64,000 nt of DNA from CAYFFV01 sp964342695 (lineage in GTDB: Bacteria > Acidobacteriota > Vicinamibacteria > Vicinamibacterales > UBA8438), in NCBI GenBank assembly GCA_964342695.1, contig CAYFFV010000012.1, forward strand, positions 1 through 64,000. The letters are read 5' to 3'. The translations under genes and the position numbers were made by a program. The stretch's first letter is position 1, and each line of letters begins with the position of its first letter. The notes under the pieces are model-generated. The model saw nothing but the letters and a program-made list of their open reading frames with translations, did no database searches and had not been told where the DNA came from. Positions 9,389-19,153 of this stretch are shown piece after piece.

Positions 9389-10210
9389 TCACGGCGTAGC
9401 AAGTTGAAGGCTGGCTGCCGCCTGAACACGAAGATCCGAAACAGGATTGAGACGGTTGTCAAGCAAGTGTCTGGGCGCAACGTTTCCCAACGCCGTCAGC
9501 ATCGACTGTTTAATACCAGGGTGCTCACGGTCAAAATCTAAGAGCAGCCGTTTGATCCTCTGACGCTTTAAACTTAGATCGCCACATACGGGACAACAGC
9601 ATCCGATCACCGGGAGACCACAGTCTCGTGTGTAGTTACTCGCCTCGTCTTCGGACACATAAACCAAGGGTCGAATCACAATATGTTGACGATCATCTGA
9701 AACCAACCGAGCTGGCATTGCTTTGAGACTGCCGTTAAAAAACAAATTCAGCAACAGGGTTTCGATAAAATCATCTGCATGATGCCCTAACGCAATCTTT
9801 GTAGCCCCCACCGCTGAAGCTATCCGATATAAAACCCCCCTTCTTAATCGAGCACAAAGAGAACATGGGGTTTCATCTGCCTCAAGCACATCCTCAATAA
9901 CCTCTCCGATCACCGTATGCTCAATGCGATATTCCCAGCCCCGTTCTTCACACGCCTCAGCGATTACATTGTGTTTATAATCCACATAACCTGAATCCAC
10001 ATTCACCGCAACCATAGAAAAATCGATTGGAGCTCTTCGGCGAAGGACGTCCAAAATCTGCATCAAAGCCCAACTATCTTTTCCACCAGATAGCCCGACC
10101 ATCACACGATCACCATTTTCAATCAAATCGAATGTCTTAATCGCCTTGGTTGTTTTTCGGGCAATACGAGCTTCGCGATTATTACGATAGGCCATAAAAG
10201 ATCCGAACAC
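9389..10210 (-). CDS. ttcA: tRNA 2-thiocytidine(32) synthetase TtcA
   Basis: An ATP-dependent PP-loop enzyme that thiolates cytidine 32 of tRNA using an iron-sulfur cluster. The PP-loop SGGKDS is at residues 41-46. The cluster cysteines CSLC (116, 119) are present, with a later Cys in the Cys-rich VIGCCCPVCGD segment. 273 residues is close to the family length. The frame has ATG at 10210 and a second at 10195 (MAYRNN), so the start is uncertain by five residues. It is separated by only 5 bases from the upstream glycosyltransferase gene. A LarE assignment was considered because larC is nearby, but the TtcA cysteine pattern fits better. Confidence 0.92.
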   Translation of the reverse strand: MFGSFMAYRNNREARIARKTTKAIKTFDLIENGDRVMVGLSGGKDSWALMQILDVLRRRAPIDFSMVAVNVDSGYVDYKHNVIAEACEERGWEYRIEHTVIGEVIEDVLEADETPCSLCARLRRGVLYRIASAVGATKIALGHHADDFIETLLLNLFFNGSLKAMPARLVSDDRQHIVIRPLVYVSEDEASNYTRDCGLPVIGCCCPVCGDLSLKRQRIKRLLLDFDREHPGIKQSMLTALGNVAPRHLLDNRLNPVSDLRVQAAASLQLATP

Positions 10211-10215
10211 GGAAT

Positions 10216-11283
10216 CTACACAAGAAGCAAGCGTTCAAGTGTGTCTTCCCAAGAAATTGCTGCGATCTGTTGCCGCGCAGTTACTCCCATACGCTCCGCG
10301 AGAGCTGCGTCTTCAGACAATATCGCAAATGCCTGCGACAGCGAGTTCCTCTCGGGTTCCGTCACAATACCACTTTGCCCATCTACGACTAATTCAGCTG
10401 GACCGCCACTATCATTACAGGTTATTACAGATTTACCTGCCGCAAAGGCCTCCGCCGTCACAAGCCCATAATCTTCTTGGTAAGCTGGATAACACACCGC
10501 GCGACATCGGGCTAATTCGTCGAGCAATTCAGAGTCACCGACAGCTCCACGAAAATGAACTCGATCTTCAATGCCATAATGGGTCACTTGTTCTCGTAAT
10601 GATTGCGCGCATTCTCCGTCTCCAACAATGACACAGCGCACACCCGCGGCAGCAGGCTGTGCAAGCGCATCAATCACGAGATTGACCCGCTTGAGTGGCG
10701 TCAATCTTGAAATAACAAGAATACTTCCTCCATATCCATCACATCGGTAAGGTCGCTGAGGTGGTGGAGGATATACCACAGTAGACGGGATACTTCCCAT
10801 CGATTTTAAACGTTTCTGAATAGTGCGTGACTGAGCGAATACTTTACTAACATTACTCTTCAAGAGGTACCCATCCACAAAGTGAAGAAGGCGACGTCTC
10901 ACAGCTTCCTTCACATGGGCTCGTGCCGACAACGAGGCGCTAAACACTGGCCACTGATCATAATATTCACGCATCCGGTGATTCAGCCAACACACATGTG
11001 CATTATGCCGAACGGCGTAACTCGGGAAACGGAGACTAATTACCTGGTCGATCGAGCGACCATCATGGCTTCTGCCAACGTCGGTTAACCAGTTGGCCAC
11101 ATAGGCACTGCCTTGGCGACCGAATCGATTCTGGGGCGTGCACAGCAGACCAGATTGATGACCTGCATCACGAAGAGCACGAGTCAGTGCCTCAGCAATA
11201 ACCAAATGTCCTCCACTCGCTAGCGGCGGATGTGAAGTAACGACCATTATTCTAGCCACAATTTCACCGGTCGCCTTCCACAT
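10216..11283 (-). CDS. Glycosyltransferase family 4 protein
   Basis: A GT-B fold retaining sugar transferase of 355 residues. The N-terminal Rossmann half starts IMVVTSHPPLASGGH. The C-terminal donor-binding half shows VISRLTPLKRVNLVIDAL, VGDGECAQSLR and the E-x7-E region in EDYGLVTAEAFAAGK (about 268-282). Sugar and acceptor are unknown. The start at 11283 has an AAGG eight bases upstream and overlaps the previous gene by 20 bases; GTG at 11259 or ATG at 11247 are alternatives. Last gene of the minus-strand glycan block before ttcA. Confidence 0.9.
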   Translation of the reverse strand: MWKATGEIVARIMVVTSHPPLASGGHLVIAEALTRALRDAGHQSGLLCTPQNRFGRQGSAYVANWLTDVGRSHDGRSIDQVISLRFPSYAVRHNAHVCWLNHRMREYYDQWPVFSASLSARAHVKEAVRRRLLHFVDGYLLKSNVSKVFAQSRTIQKRLKSMGSIPSTVVYPPPPQRPYRCDGYGGSILVISRLTPLKRVNLVIDALAQPAAAGVRCVIVGDGECAQSLREQVTHYGIEDRVHFRGAVGDSELLDELARCRAVCYPAYQEDYGLVTAEAFAAGKSVITCNDSGGPAELVVDGQSGIVTEPERNSLSQAFAILSEDAALAERMGVTARQQIAAISWEDTLERLLLV

Positions 11284-13192
11284 GAGAGTCGCCTTGATTG
11301 ACTGTCGCCTGTAAATTCAATCGAGCACCAAGATATCGGCTGTCTTCTGATGTCGCACTTAGAAAACGCGGCACAAAGCCGCGTTCCGTACGGATGGACA
11401 GGAAATATGCCCAACTCCTCCGAGAGTAAACTCCTTTTGGTTTAAAAACGATTTTTTCAGGCCCTCTACCTGTCAACTCAACAGTCTTCTCATCACCACC
11501 GAACGCAATATCAACCTCATTGGCTATCGGAGCCCTCAGCGTTATCTCGACCTTTAAAAGAGGTTCCGCACTACGAACAATCAGATCGGAACGCTCTCCC
11601 CCTGCAATCCAGATACCGGAAGGGTCAGGAAGATAAGCATTATGGTCCAAAAAATAAAGAGACAATGGGGGATCATTTCCATATCGTATCCGCGCACGAG
11701 ACGGTGCAGTCTCAAGCATGACCGGCAAATCGTTGACCATCGTCAGTTCGACAGGCAACATGCGTAGGGCCCCTTGCTGAGCAGTCAGATATGGCTGCTT
11801 GGCCGAAAGAAACGGATTAACCAAGATATGCGCGGTAAACAGAGCGCCGCCTATCCAGCCGACTACCGCTGGAGTGATACTCACTAGTGGTGGCGTAATA
11901 AAAAACAAAGCTGGATAAATACTAAGAAAATATCTATTACCAGAAGGTCCGCCACCGCCAGACCATGTATACGGCATATAAATCACGATCGCTACAGCAC
12001 TTAAGACCACTGTAAGAAAAATCGCACACTGCCAGACATGCCAAGACGACCGACGCCAGAAAAACAGTCCTACTGCCAAAATACCAGGGAAAAAGAAAGG
12101 GAAAAAACCAAAGTGACGGCCGAAGAAAAAATACCAGAGATTCGTAAACAACAGTTTCAACCAAGATCCGGGGGAAAGTCGCTCCTCCACCACCACCTGA
12201 TTAGTGGCCATTGCAACACCTAAAGTCTCAAATTGATCATCTGGCTGTTCGAATGGAAAATGCCCATAAAACGTTCGCCGATCTCCTCCTTGGTAATTAA
12301 AATCTCCAGTAATTCCTGCGTTGACGGCAAACGCTGTCGCCACGGTGCATGCAAAACCAAGGGTTATTAATACACCGCGGGTAAACTGATGTCGCCAAAT
12401 GGTAACACTTACTGGAGGAATGATTAACAAGATATGCGTGGGTTTTGAGTAGGTCGCGATACCCAACAAAAGCACTGCAAGCACATCGCTCCAGTGACTC
12501 CGTACGAACTCTCCAATTTTCGACTGAGCAGGCGGCGCCACTTCTTTATAAAACCAGAAAAAATACGCAACAAACACACAAGCGACATTAAATATGTCCG
12601 AGGTCCACCATACCGTGTACAAAGGTACAATTGAAGCACCAAAAAACCCGGTCACATAAACTGCTGACACAGATTTAGGAGACCGAGCCACAAGGAATCG
12701 ATATCCCAAGAACAACATGCCCGACAACAAAAGAACATGGAAAAACAAAAATCCGTTAAGCCCTGCAAGACGAACAAAAGGTGCAACCGCCACCGAGTAG
12801 GCGTACGCCTTCCCGAAAAACAAACGAACTTTAGACTCTTCAGACTGTGTTTCTCTCTTTATAAATGGAAACGTCTGAGTAATTTGATAGGAGACTTCGG
12901 TTCCACGTTTAAGAAAAATCCCTTCTGGACCGGTCTTATAAGTTCTATAAAATCGTTCAATGTCTTCAGCTTCATAACTAAGATCTCCATCATGCGCTAC
13001 GCTTAAAGCCATAGCCACATAGGTCGCTTCGTCCCCTTTAATACCAAAACCTGTGCGCACAACGTTGATCGAAAGAGCAGCGAAAGAACCCAGAATGAGC
13101 ACAACCATCGTAATGGCCAACCCGGGATCAATCCCCCGCTTTTCCCTTGTTGCCTCACGCAGTCGATTGCTAGTCTTTTGTTGTGCACTCAT
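11264..13192 (-). CDS. Polytopic membrane protein of the GT-C (GT39/83) type
   Basis: 642 residues with about ten or more hydrophobic segments, after a short basic N-terminus. The first periplasmic loop has GDEATY, which matches the acidic catalytic motif of polyprenol-phosphate-dependent (GT-C) transferases such as ArnT/PMT, followed by DGDLSYE. The last 150 residues are soluble and beta-rich. Their end (FVP...SEDSRYLGARL) resembles the end of the 916-residue protein at 37041-39791, and the two proteins appear to be paralogs. Likely role: transfer of a sugar from a lipid carrier to a surface glycan or protein on the outer face of the inner membrane. It lies 6 bases after the upstream GT4 gene. 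Confidence 0.72.
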   Translation of the reverse strand: MSAQQKTSNRLREATREKRGIDPGLAITMVVLILGSFAALSINVVRTGFGIKGDEATYVAMALSVAHDGDLSYEAEDIERFYRTYKTGPEGIFLKRGTEVSYQITQTFPFIKRETQSEESKVRLFFGKAYAYSVAVAPFVRLAGLNGFLFFHVLLLSGMLFLGYRFLVARSPKSVSAVYVTGFFGASIVPLYTVWWTSDIFNVACVFVAYFFWFYKEVAPPAQSKIGEFVRSHWSDVLAVLLLGIATYSKPTHILLIIPPVSVTIWRHQFTRGVLITLGFACTVATAFAVNAGITGDFNYQGGDRRTFYGHFPFEQPDDQFETLGVAMATNQVVVEERLSPGSWLKLLFTNLWYFFFGRHFGFFPFFFPGILAVGLFFWRRSSWHVWQCAIFLTVVLSAVAIVIYMPYTWSGGGGPSGNRYFLSIYPALFFITPPLVSITPAVVGWIGGALFTAHILVNPFLSAKQPYLTAQQGALRMLPVELTMVNDLPVMLETAPSRARIRYGNDPPLSLYFLDHNAYLPDPSGIWIAGGERSDLIVRSAEPLLKVEITLRAPIANEVDIAFGGDEKTVELTGRGPEKIVFKPKGVYSRRSWAYFLSIRTERGFVPRFLSATSEDSRYLGARLNLQATVNQGDSHVEGDR

Positions 13193-13198
13193 AGGAAA

Positions 13199-14407
13199 TT
13201 ATGAAGGGTGCGCCGTATTGGTCAAAAAACTTAGATCTGCCTTTGACACTCCAGAACGTCCAGTCGAGCTACGTCGCTCATGCAAAGCCAGATACAGCCG
13301 TTCCATCTTCCTCACAAAGATAGCAATATCATAACTACCTCCCGTAACACGCGCGGACTCACCTAATTTCTTGCAACGGGCAGGACTTTCAAGTAATGAA
13401 ACGATCGCACTGGCCAAGACTTCCCCATTTCGTTTAGGGACAATGACCGCGTCAACATTTGGATGAAGGATATCTAAAAGACCATCCGCATCACTGGAAA
13501 TAATTGTACGACCAGCGGCTAGAGCCTCAAACGCCGTCAACGGAGTGCCCTCCCATAATGAAGGAAAGACTACCAAATCAAATGCGGACAAAGCTCCTGC
13601 AACATCCCGAGCAAACCCCGGAAATCTTACTCGCTCACCCAGCCCTAAAGAACGTGCCTGATCCTTGAGGTCCGCGCCAAGCTCTCCTTCTCCTACGATA
13701 CAAAAGTGCACATCGACTCCATGATCCAAGACTAATTTTGCGGCCTCAACAAAATATTGATTCCCTTTGGAGGGCATCAGGCGAGTAATTGTACCGACAA
13801 CTAATCCTTTTTCAGGAAGTCCGAGCTCTAAACGACTTGAGCGCACTTCATCAGAACTGCGCACACGGGAAAACTCTTCTAAGGGAGCTCCAAGATACAC
13901 AACTCTCGTTCTTTCACTCGGAATCAAACGGGCATTAATGACAAAATCTGCCGTTGAGCGTGACACGGCGATCGCCAAATCGGTATATCTCACTAGCAAC
14001 CAATCTGCGATCTTTTGAAACCAAGGTGTATCGGTAAGATTAGCGTGCTCATGTAAAACTGTCGGCAACCGAAGATATCTAGCGGCCAAGCGCCCAAAAG
14101 TAGTCGCGCCATAGCCATGCATATGCACAACATCCGCTTTACGTCGCTGAAGCTCTTGAATCAAAACCAGCAAAGTGGACGGATCAAATTTTGATTTCGA
14201 CAAATATGTAACGTCTATTCCCTGTGATTCAAGAGTATCTTCCGAAGTGTCTGGTCCCCGGAGACTCACGAGAGATACTCGAAAACGACTACTATCGAAC
14301 TTGGGAAGCATCCAACTAAATAGCCGTTTTACCCCATGCATCCTAGAACCGGGCCAGCCGAGATGATCACAAATGTGCACAACATGGATCCGGTGATTTT
14401 CCGTCAT
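13199..14407 (-). CDS. Glycosyltransferase family 4 protein
   Basis: 402 residues with GT-B architecture. The N-terminal half has VVHICDHLGWPGSRMHGVKR and VVHMHGYGATTFGRLAARY. The C-terminal half has TITRLMPSKGNQYFVEAAK, VGEGELGADL and the donor-binding SLWEGTPLTAFEALAAGRTII. It probably adds one sugar in the pathway encoded by the cluster. Its ATG at 14407 lies inside an ATGA overlap with the stop of the upstream epimerase gene, which means translational coupling. Donor and acceptor are unknown. Confidence 0.92.
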   Translation of the reverse strand: MTENHRIHVVHICDHLGWPGSRMHGVKRLFSWMLPKFDSSRFRVSLVSLRGPDTSEDTLESQGIDVTYLSKSKFDPSTLLVLIQELQRRKADVVHMHGYGATTFGRLAARYLRLPTVLHEHANLTDTPWFQKIADWLLVRYTDLAIAVSRSTADFVINARLIPSERTRVVYLGAPLEEFSRVRSSDEVRSSRLELGLPEKGLVVGTITRLMPSKGNQYFVEAAKLVLDHGVDVHFCIVGEGELGADLKDQARSLGLGERVRFPGFARDVAGALSAFDLVVFPSLWEGTPLTAFEALAAGRTIISSDADGLLDILHPNVDAVIVPKRNGEVLASAIVSLLESPARCKKLGESARVTGGSYDIAIFVRKMERLYLALHERRSSTGRSGVSKADLSFLTNTAHPS

Positions 14408-15393
14408 GCTAACAATCCCTGCGCTCGATACCAGGCAGCCGTCATATGAACTCCTGCTTTTAGGTCTACCTTTGGCATGTAACCTAGGTCGTTTTGTGCA
14501 CGTGTGATATCAAAAGCCCGACTCTTCGTGAAGAATTCAACACGACGTCGATACAGTGGCGGCTCTAATCCCAGCGGGATACATATGGCTTCACAGAAAG
14601 CACCGGCTAACCAGACCGGCCATACCGGCAAATGTAACTGGGGCGGTGAAACGCCAAATTCTGACGCGATTACTGCCGTTAATTCTTTAAGTGTAGTAAA
14701 CGATGGACCAGCCAGTATATACGTATTCCCCACAGCTTCCGGTAAGTCCCCACATAGGCGCAAACCTTCAATAAGATCGTCAATATACGTAAGGTGATAA
14801 AAAACCTCTCCGGATCCGAGTATTGGAAATGTCTGATTGTAGATTCCACGAAACATCTTCAGAAATCTAGTATCGCCTGGCCCATAGATACCGATCGGCC
14901 TAACAACTACAGTATCTATCTGTTCTCGCTGACCGATAGTCTTGACGAGAGATTCAGCTTCCAACTTCGTCTCCTGATAAATATCTCCTGGGGCAAAAGG
15001 CGCATCTTCATTTGCAGGAGGATTTTGAATATGACCATGTACTCCTCCAGTACTGCAGTGTACAAAACGCTTAACTCCTGCAGACACAGCCGCCTGAAGT
15101 AAAGACTCGGTACCCAGAACATTAACTTCGCGGTACACACGATCTGACTGACCCGCGGTACGATAACTTGCGGCAACGTGATACACAGTCTGCACATCTC
15201 GACAAGCGTCATCTAGAGAACGGCGGTCGGTGAGATCGCCCTGCACTAATTCCACATCACTCGACACAAGATAGTCTGATTTCTTAAGGCTCGACGGGCG
15301 CACAAGACCTCGAACACGTCCCCCTCGACCGGCCAGAAAACAAGCAAGATGGCCACCCGTAAATCCACTAACACCAGTGATCAAAGTGGTCAT
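14404..15393 (-). CDS. NAD(P)-dependent epimerase/dehydratase, extended SDR
   Basis: 329 residues. The Rossmann motif GVSGFTGG is at residues 7-14, and the catalytic YQETK (Tyr139, Lys143) has an upstream Ser in HCSTGG. The overall pattern is close to the dihydroflavonol reductase / HpnA-like group, so it may be a sugar-nucleotide epimerase or reductase. A longer frame starts at 15495, but the ATG at 15393 starts exactly at the family N-terminus MTTLITGVSGFTGG and overlaps the upstream stop as ATGA, so I take that start. It is coupled both ways with GT4 genes. Confidence 0.9.
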   Translation of the reverse strand: MTTLITGVSGFTGGHLACFLAGRGGRVRGLVRPSSLKKSDYLVSSDVELVQGDLTDRRSLDDACRDVQTVYHVAASYRTAGQSDRVYREVNVLGTESLLQAAVSAGVKRFVHCSTGGVHGHIQNPPANEDAPFAPGDIYQETKLEAESLVKTIGQREQIDTVVVRPIGIYGPGDTRFLKMFRGIYNQTFPILGSGEVFYHLTYIDDLIEGLRLCGDLPEAVGNTYILAGPSFTTLKELTAVIASEFGVSPPQLHLPVWPVWLAGAFCEAICIPLGLEPPLYRRRVEFFTKSRAFDITRAQNDLGYMPKVDLKAGVHMTAAWYRAQGLLA

Positions 15394-16628
15394 GATAATT
15401 TCGATTCCGCCGAGCTTTGCTGACGCGAAGATGTTCCACAATTGTCGCTTGAAGGCTGGGCAAACAACTGCTTGTAAGCAGCTGCTGTGCGACATACAAA
15501 AATCTCTCGACTATAACGCTCATCAGAAAGTAATCGAGCGGCTCGTGCAATTCTCTTGCCATCTGCCGGATGGTCAAGAAGATGTCCAATTGCTTTTGCA
15601 AATGCTTCAGGCTCGGGTTCCACCAAAATTGCAGCTTCGGGATTTAACACTTGTGTATGGGTCCGCAATTTAGTCGCGACAATTGGACGACCAGATCTCA
15701 GATAAGAATAGATCTTTAACGGCGTATTGGTACCTGAGATGCGAGGAGAGACAAGAATATCAGCGGCTTCGACAAAAGAAGGAATCTCTTCAGGTCGTCT
15801 CTGTCCGGTAAAAATAATCGTCTTGTTTTCAGAACCCACAAGACTCCGTGCCGCATCAACCTGTACAGGTTCTCCACCAACAATTAGACACCGTATCTGA
15901 GGATGAGTCCGCGCCAGTTGACCCGCCGCTTCAAGAAACATCTCCAGTCCTTGATAAGCCTCAAATGTCCCTGTATAAAGAATAATCGGCTGGCTCGGCT
16001 CAATATTAAAATTTGACCTTACATCCACCAAGTCCGTGACTGCCCCATCCATGTCGCCACCCATAGAGTTTTCAATCAGGTGGGCACGTTCACCAGCACC
16101 CGCAGCGACAACCGCGGCTTGCAATTCTTCACAAATCGTAATGACCACACGTGACTCCTTGATCATCTTAGACTCCAGCCACTCGAAAAGACGCTTGACA
16201 CCTTTAGATTGTGCATAGCGAAAATTCGTGAGCTGCTGCGGCAAACTTGAGTGCATATCGTACAAGTGAGGAATTTTCAGCCAACGGGCTAGCCAGACAC
16301 CTAAAAAACCAGCCTCTTCATGCGAGTGTATTGCGTCGTATTCTTGAAGCCTAGTACGTTGAAACGCAGTCGCACAAAGGAAGACATCAAGAATCACCTT
16401 CACCAAAGAAGGTCCGATAGACACTTTTCGAATAAAAGGCGGTTTACCGCATCGAAAAATTCTAAGATTCGGTAAGTCAACATCACGCCCGAAGGGATAG
16501 GTCACCAGATCAATCTGATAACCAAGTTCAGCCAAAACCTTAATCCGATGATATTCACTAAATGGAGTTCCCCGAGGTTGAAAAAACGGCTCGGGGGCCA
16601 ACATGAGAATACGTAAAGGGTTTGTCAC
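15390..16628 (-). CDS. Glycosyltransferase family 4 protein
   Basis: 412 residues. The N-terminal domain is MLAPEPFFQPRGTPFSEYHR, typical of a WcaI/GT4-like subgroup. The donor-binding half has ILYTGTFEAYQGLEMFLEAA, VGGEPVQVD and RISGTNTPLKIYSYLRSGRPIVAT. The last 25 residues are Ser/Gln-rich and look disordered. First gene of the four-gene minus-strand run (GT4, epimerase, GT4, GT-C protein, then a further GT4), with overlaps or very short gaps. Sugar specificity is not predictable. Confidence 0.92.
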   Translation of the reverse strand: MTNPLRILMLAPEPFFQPRGTPFSEYHRIKVLAELGYQIDLVTYPFGRDVDLPNLRIFRCGKPPFIRKVSIGPSLVKVILDVFLCATAFQRTRLQEYDAIHSHEEAGFLGVWLARWLKIPHLYDMHSSLPQQLTNFRYAQSKGVKRLFEWLESKMIKESRVVITICEELQAAVVAAGAGERAHLIENSMGGDMDGAVTDLVDVRSNFNIEPSQPIILYTGTFEAYQGLEMFLEAAGQLARTHPQIRCLIVGGEPVQVDAARSLVGSENKTIIFTGQRRPEEIPSFVEAADILVSPRISGTNTPLKIYSYLRSGRPIVATKLRTHTQVLNPEAAILVEPEPEAFAKAIGHLLDHPADGKRIARAARLLSDERYSREIFVCRTAAAYKQLFAQPSSDNCGTSSRQQSSAESKLS

Positions 16629-16705
16629 ACTTGAAAGAATAGTTTATCGCAGTATTTATAGAGGGATCTAAACTAACTTAACGTAATGCCACAGTAATTA
16701 CTTCA

Positions 16706-17461
16706 TTACCATCGCCAACGTAATCCAGCACCAACCTGGAGTCCGCCAACGTCAAATCCACCAAGATCACCCATCACTGGAAAATCGATCTGACCGCCTG
16801 CGTACTTAACAAAAACACCAGCACCGTAATTTTTGTACAACATGTACGTTAAATCCGCCCCGACATTAAAACCTACACCAATTTTTGATATTGGTTCAGT
16901 AGTCAATGCAACATCAGCAAGGGTGTCATAAGGCCATACGCCTTCAGTGCGGTCAACACCCATCACTATTGGCTGTTTTACAGAGAGCCTTGTTGGCCCT
17001 CCTGTAAGTGTCAGTTCCATCTTCGAAAATAAAGGTAATTTGTAAACGGCCATAAAGTGGGCCATCGAGGTTGACCTTGACAGATCGAGTGACTCAATGT
17101 TCGAACGAGGCTGACTATAGAATAGTGGATGCGGCGATGAAACGTTCACCTCGACTGACGGAGTAGAAGTAGCTCGTGAATATCCGACCGCAAAACCAAT
17201 GTTATTCCACACCAGTAGACCAGCACTAAAATTAAAAAGACCCCCTGATCGCTCGATGTCGTAGTTAGAGTCTACAGAACCATCTTCTCCATATAACGAA
17301 AAGGTGGTCTGATTAGCATAGCCAGATGACCCACTCTGATAACCACCATCTACATCAACAAAAAATTGATAGTCGAGCTGTCGCCATTGTGCCTGGACTT
17401 CTGGTGCCATCAACAACACGGCAACCAAACCAAGTAAAACAATCCGGGTTAACTGAATCAT
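16706..17461 (-). CDS. Outer-membrane beta-barrel protein, paralog of 29514-30314
   Basis: 251 residues from the ATG at 17461; a TTG at 17488 would add nine residues. Signal peptide MIQLTRIVLLGLVAVLLMAP with cleavage near VQAQ. The mature part starts QWRQLDYQFFVDVDGGYQ, has alternating strand patterns and ends in VGAGLRWRW, a classical C-terminal barrel strand with terminal aromatic residue. It shares landmarks with the protein at 29514-30314: YGED, a GG-VWxN stretch, PHPxxF, then a GGP strand and the final GAGLRxR. The shared features suggest a paralogous pair. Function unknown; both lie in the glycan island. Confidence 0.7.
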   Translation of the reverse strand: MIQLTRIVLLGLVAVLLMAPEVQAQWRQLDYQFFVDVDGGYQSGSSGYANQTTFSLYGEDGSVDSNYDIERSGGLFNFSAGLLVWNNIGFAVGYSRATSTPSVEVNVSSPHPLFYSQPRSNIESLDLSRSTSMAHFMAVYKLPLFSKMELTLTGGPTRLSVKQPIVMGVDRTEGVWPYDTLADVALTTEPISKIGVGFNVGADLTYMLYKNYGAGVFVKYAGGQIDFPVMGDLGGFDVGGLQVGAGLRWRW

Positions 17462-17710
17462 CGGGGTCTTAGACCTTTCATCGTTCAACGATCATAAGGT
17501 AAAACATATAACAGAATAAGCTAAAGAATCGTAGCACAGCACCAATAACCTCGCCACGATATGCTTCCAAGTTAGACGAAAACACTTAGATGCCCTATCA
17601 TTTTAAGATACCACGCAATCAACACATACGGCACATTAACGCTTTGACCGATTAAAGAATACGAAAAAAAAATGAAAGACTTTAAGATCAACTATTTAAA
17701 AGCCCTGAAC

Positions 17711-19114
17711 ATGAGCCGCAACTTCCAAAAACCATTGGCGCTCCTTGCAATTCTAAGTGCGACCGCAGCGTGTAACTCTGGGCAATCTGGTCCGATTTCC
17801 CCAAGTGCTGTCCATAGCCCTAGTGCCAGCTATCGTGGCTTCGCTGGAACTGACGGACAATTTTCGGCAGTTGGGGATGTTGGTCTGCCCGCAGCTGATG
17901 TCACACTTAAAGTATCCGCACCAACACGGATCAGTCCCCAAGAAGGTGCTGTTATAAATGACATATCTGGTTTGACTCTCACAGTGGCTAATCCGCAAGG
18001 AACATTCATTAATGACCCGATTACTATGAACCTTGAGTTCGAGATTTGGCAAGCATCACCTTTGAACATGAAACATACCGGCACAGCAAGCTCTGGAGCA
18101 TCTAACTCGAGTTTCACAGTACCGGCAAACATACTAGAGGATGGAACGATCTATGTCTGGCGGGCTCGAGGCGTAATTGACGGAGCAGTAGGCCCATGGT
18201 CAGGCCAATATTCCTTTGAAACACAACTCGTCTCGATAGGAATACCGGAACTTTCTTCTCCAAGCAATGGATCAACAGTAGTATCTTTACGGCCCACCTT
18301 CACACTTATTAATCCTGAAATTACTCCTGATGACGTAGAGTGCGTTCTCGTCCAAGTGCAGTTCTCAACAGATTCGACCTTTGCCACAAAACGGACCGCT
18401 ATAACGGAAGTGAGAATCGCACAGGGACAAACAAACTTACCTTCAAGTGGAGCGCTTCTTGAAGCAGAAACAACGTACTACTGGAGAGCGCGCGCAACAA
18501 ATGACGATTTAACTAACACGGCGGCGTTGCCAGAAACGTTTGAATATGTTGGGGCAGGAAGAAAGTGCACACCTGACACTGAAGTCACCAAAATTTATTC
18601 AGATTGGACAGAAACATGGAGTTTTACAACACCTTCTGAAGAAGAAGCGGAAGAACCTTCGTCAGGTGGGGGAGGCGGTAGCGGTGGCGGTAGCAGTGGA
18701 AATCCAGGTTCGAGCCCAGATGCTCCTTTTACAACCAACGGTGGAAACCCAGCCAACCTAATTTCTGTTATCCAGCAGGTGGCAATTGATAATCCTGGAA
18801 CATTGCAAAACTCTTGCCAAGAAGGAAGTGGAAATTGGACCTTTATGGATCTTTCGGTTGAAGCACTCAGAAATATCGATGGAAGGTGGGGATATAACTG
18901 TAAACGGGGAAACTGTAATGATATCTCCCACGATGTTGTGGATTACTACAGAGGCAGTGGCACAACAAGAGATGACGCACAAAACAGTACATCAGTAACA
19001 ATCATCGATATTATTCTCGGGCATTGCGGGGCTAATCCGCAGGTCGCGTGGATTGACCAGACCGAAGAAACTGCGAACGCGGGAACGGTAGGACGCTGGA
19101 AATACCCGCGATAA
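17711..19114 (+). CDS. Secreted lipoprotein with fibronectin-III-like repeats and a C-terminal conserved module
   Basis: 467 residues from the ATG at 17711, which gives a proper lipoprotein signal (KPLALLAILSATAAC, lipid Cys at 21); a frame start at 17672 would put 13 extra residues before it. After a disordered stretch come two modules of about 100 residues that each carry P-x-G-x-x-V...PTF...W-R-R and end in WS-x-x-x-F, as in FN3-like or carbohydrate-binding repeats (about 75-175 and 190-315). A Gly/Ser linker (bases about 18661-18700) leads to a C-terminal domain with GRWGYNCKRGNCNDISHDVVDYYRG and a Cys-rich, Trp-containing end. I have the impression this end module recurs in secreted proteins of related bacteria, but I cannot name it. 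Confidence 0.65.
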   Translation: MSRNFQKPLALLAILSATAACNSGQSGPISPSAVHSPSASYRGFAGTDGQFSAVGDVGLPAADVTLKVSAPTRISPQEGAVINDISGLTLTVANPQGTFINDPITMNLEFEIWQASPLNMKHTGTASSGASNSSFTVPANILEDGTIYVWRARGVIDGAVGPWSGQYSFETQLVSIGIPELSSPSNGSTVVSLRPTFTLINPEITPDDVECVLVQVQFSTDSTFATKRTAITEVRIAQGQTNLPSSGALLEAETTYYWRARATNDDLTNTAALPETFEYVGAGRKCTPDTEVTKIYSDWTETWSFTTPSEEEAEEPSSGGGGGSGGGSSGNPGSSPDAPFTTNGGNPANLISVIQQVAIDNPGTLQNSCQEGSGNWTFMDLSVEALRNIDGRWGYNCKRGNCNDISHDVVDYYRGSGTTRDDAQNSTSVTIIDIILGHCGANPQVAWIDQTEETANAGTVGRWKYPR

Positions 19115-19153
19115 TAATGTGCACAGATATCCTCTGCCCAAAGCCTTAGGATC

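Noticed and set aside
9348..9392. GTG start for dtd overlapping the ttcA stop
   Set aside because: The extra 15 residues are not part of the family N-terminus; the ATG at 9347 has a ribosome-site-like GGAAA.
9389..10210. ttcA as LarE (partner of larC)
   Set aside because: The CSLC pair, the later Cys-rich segment and SGGKDS fit TtcA; LarE has a different cysteine arrangement.
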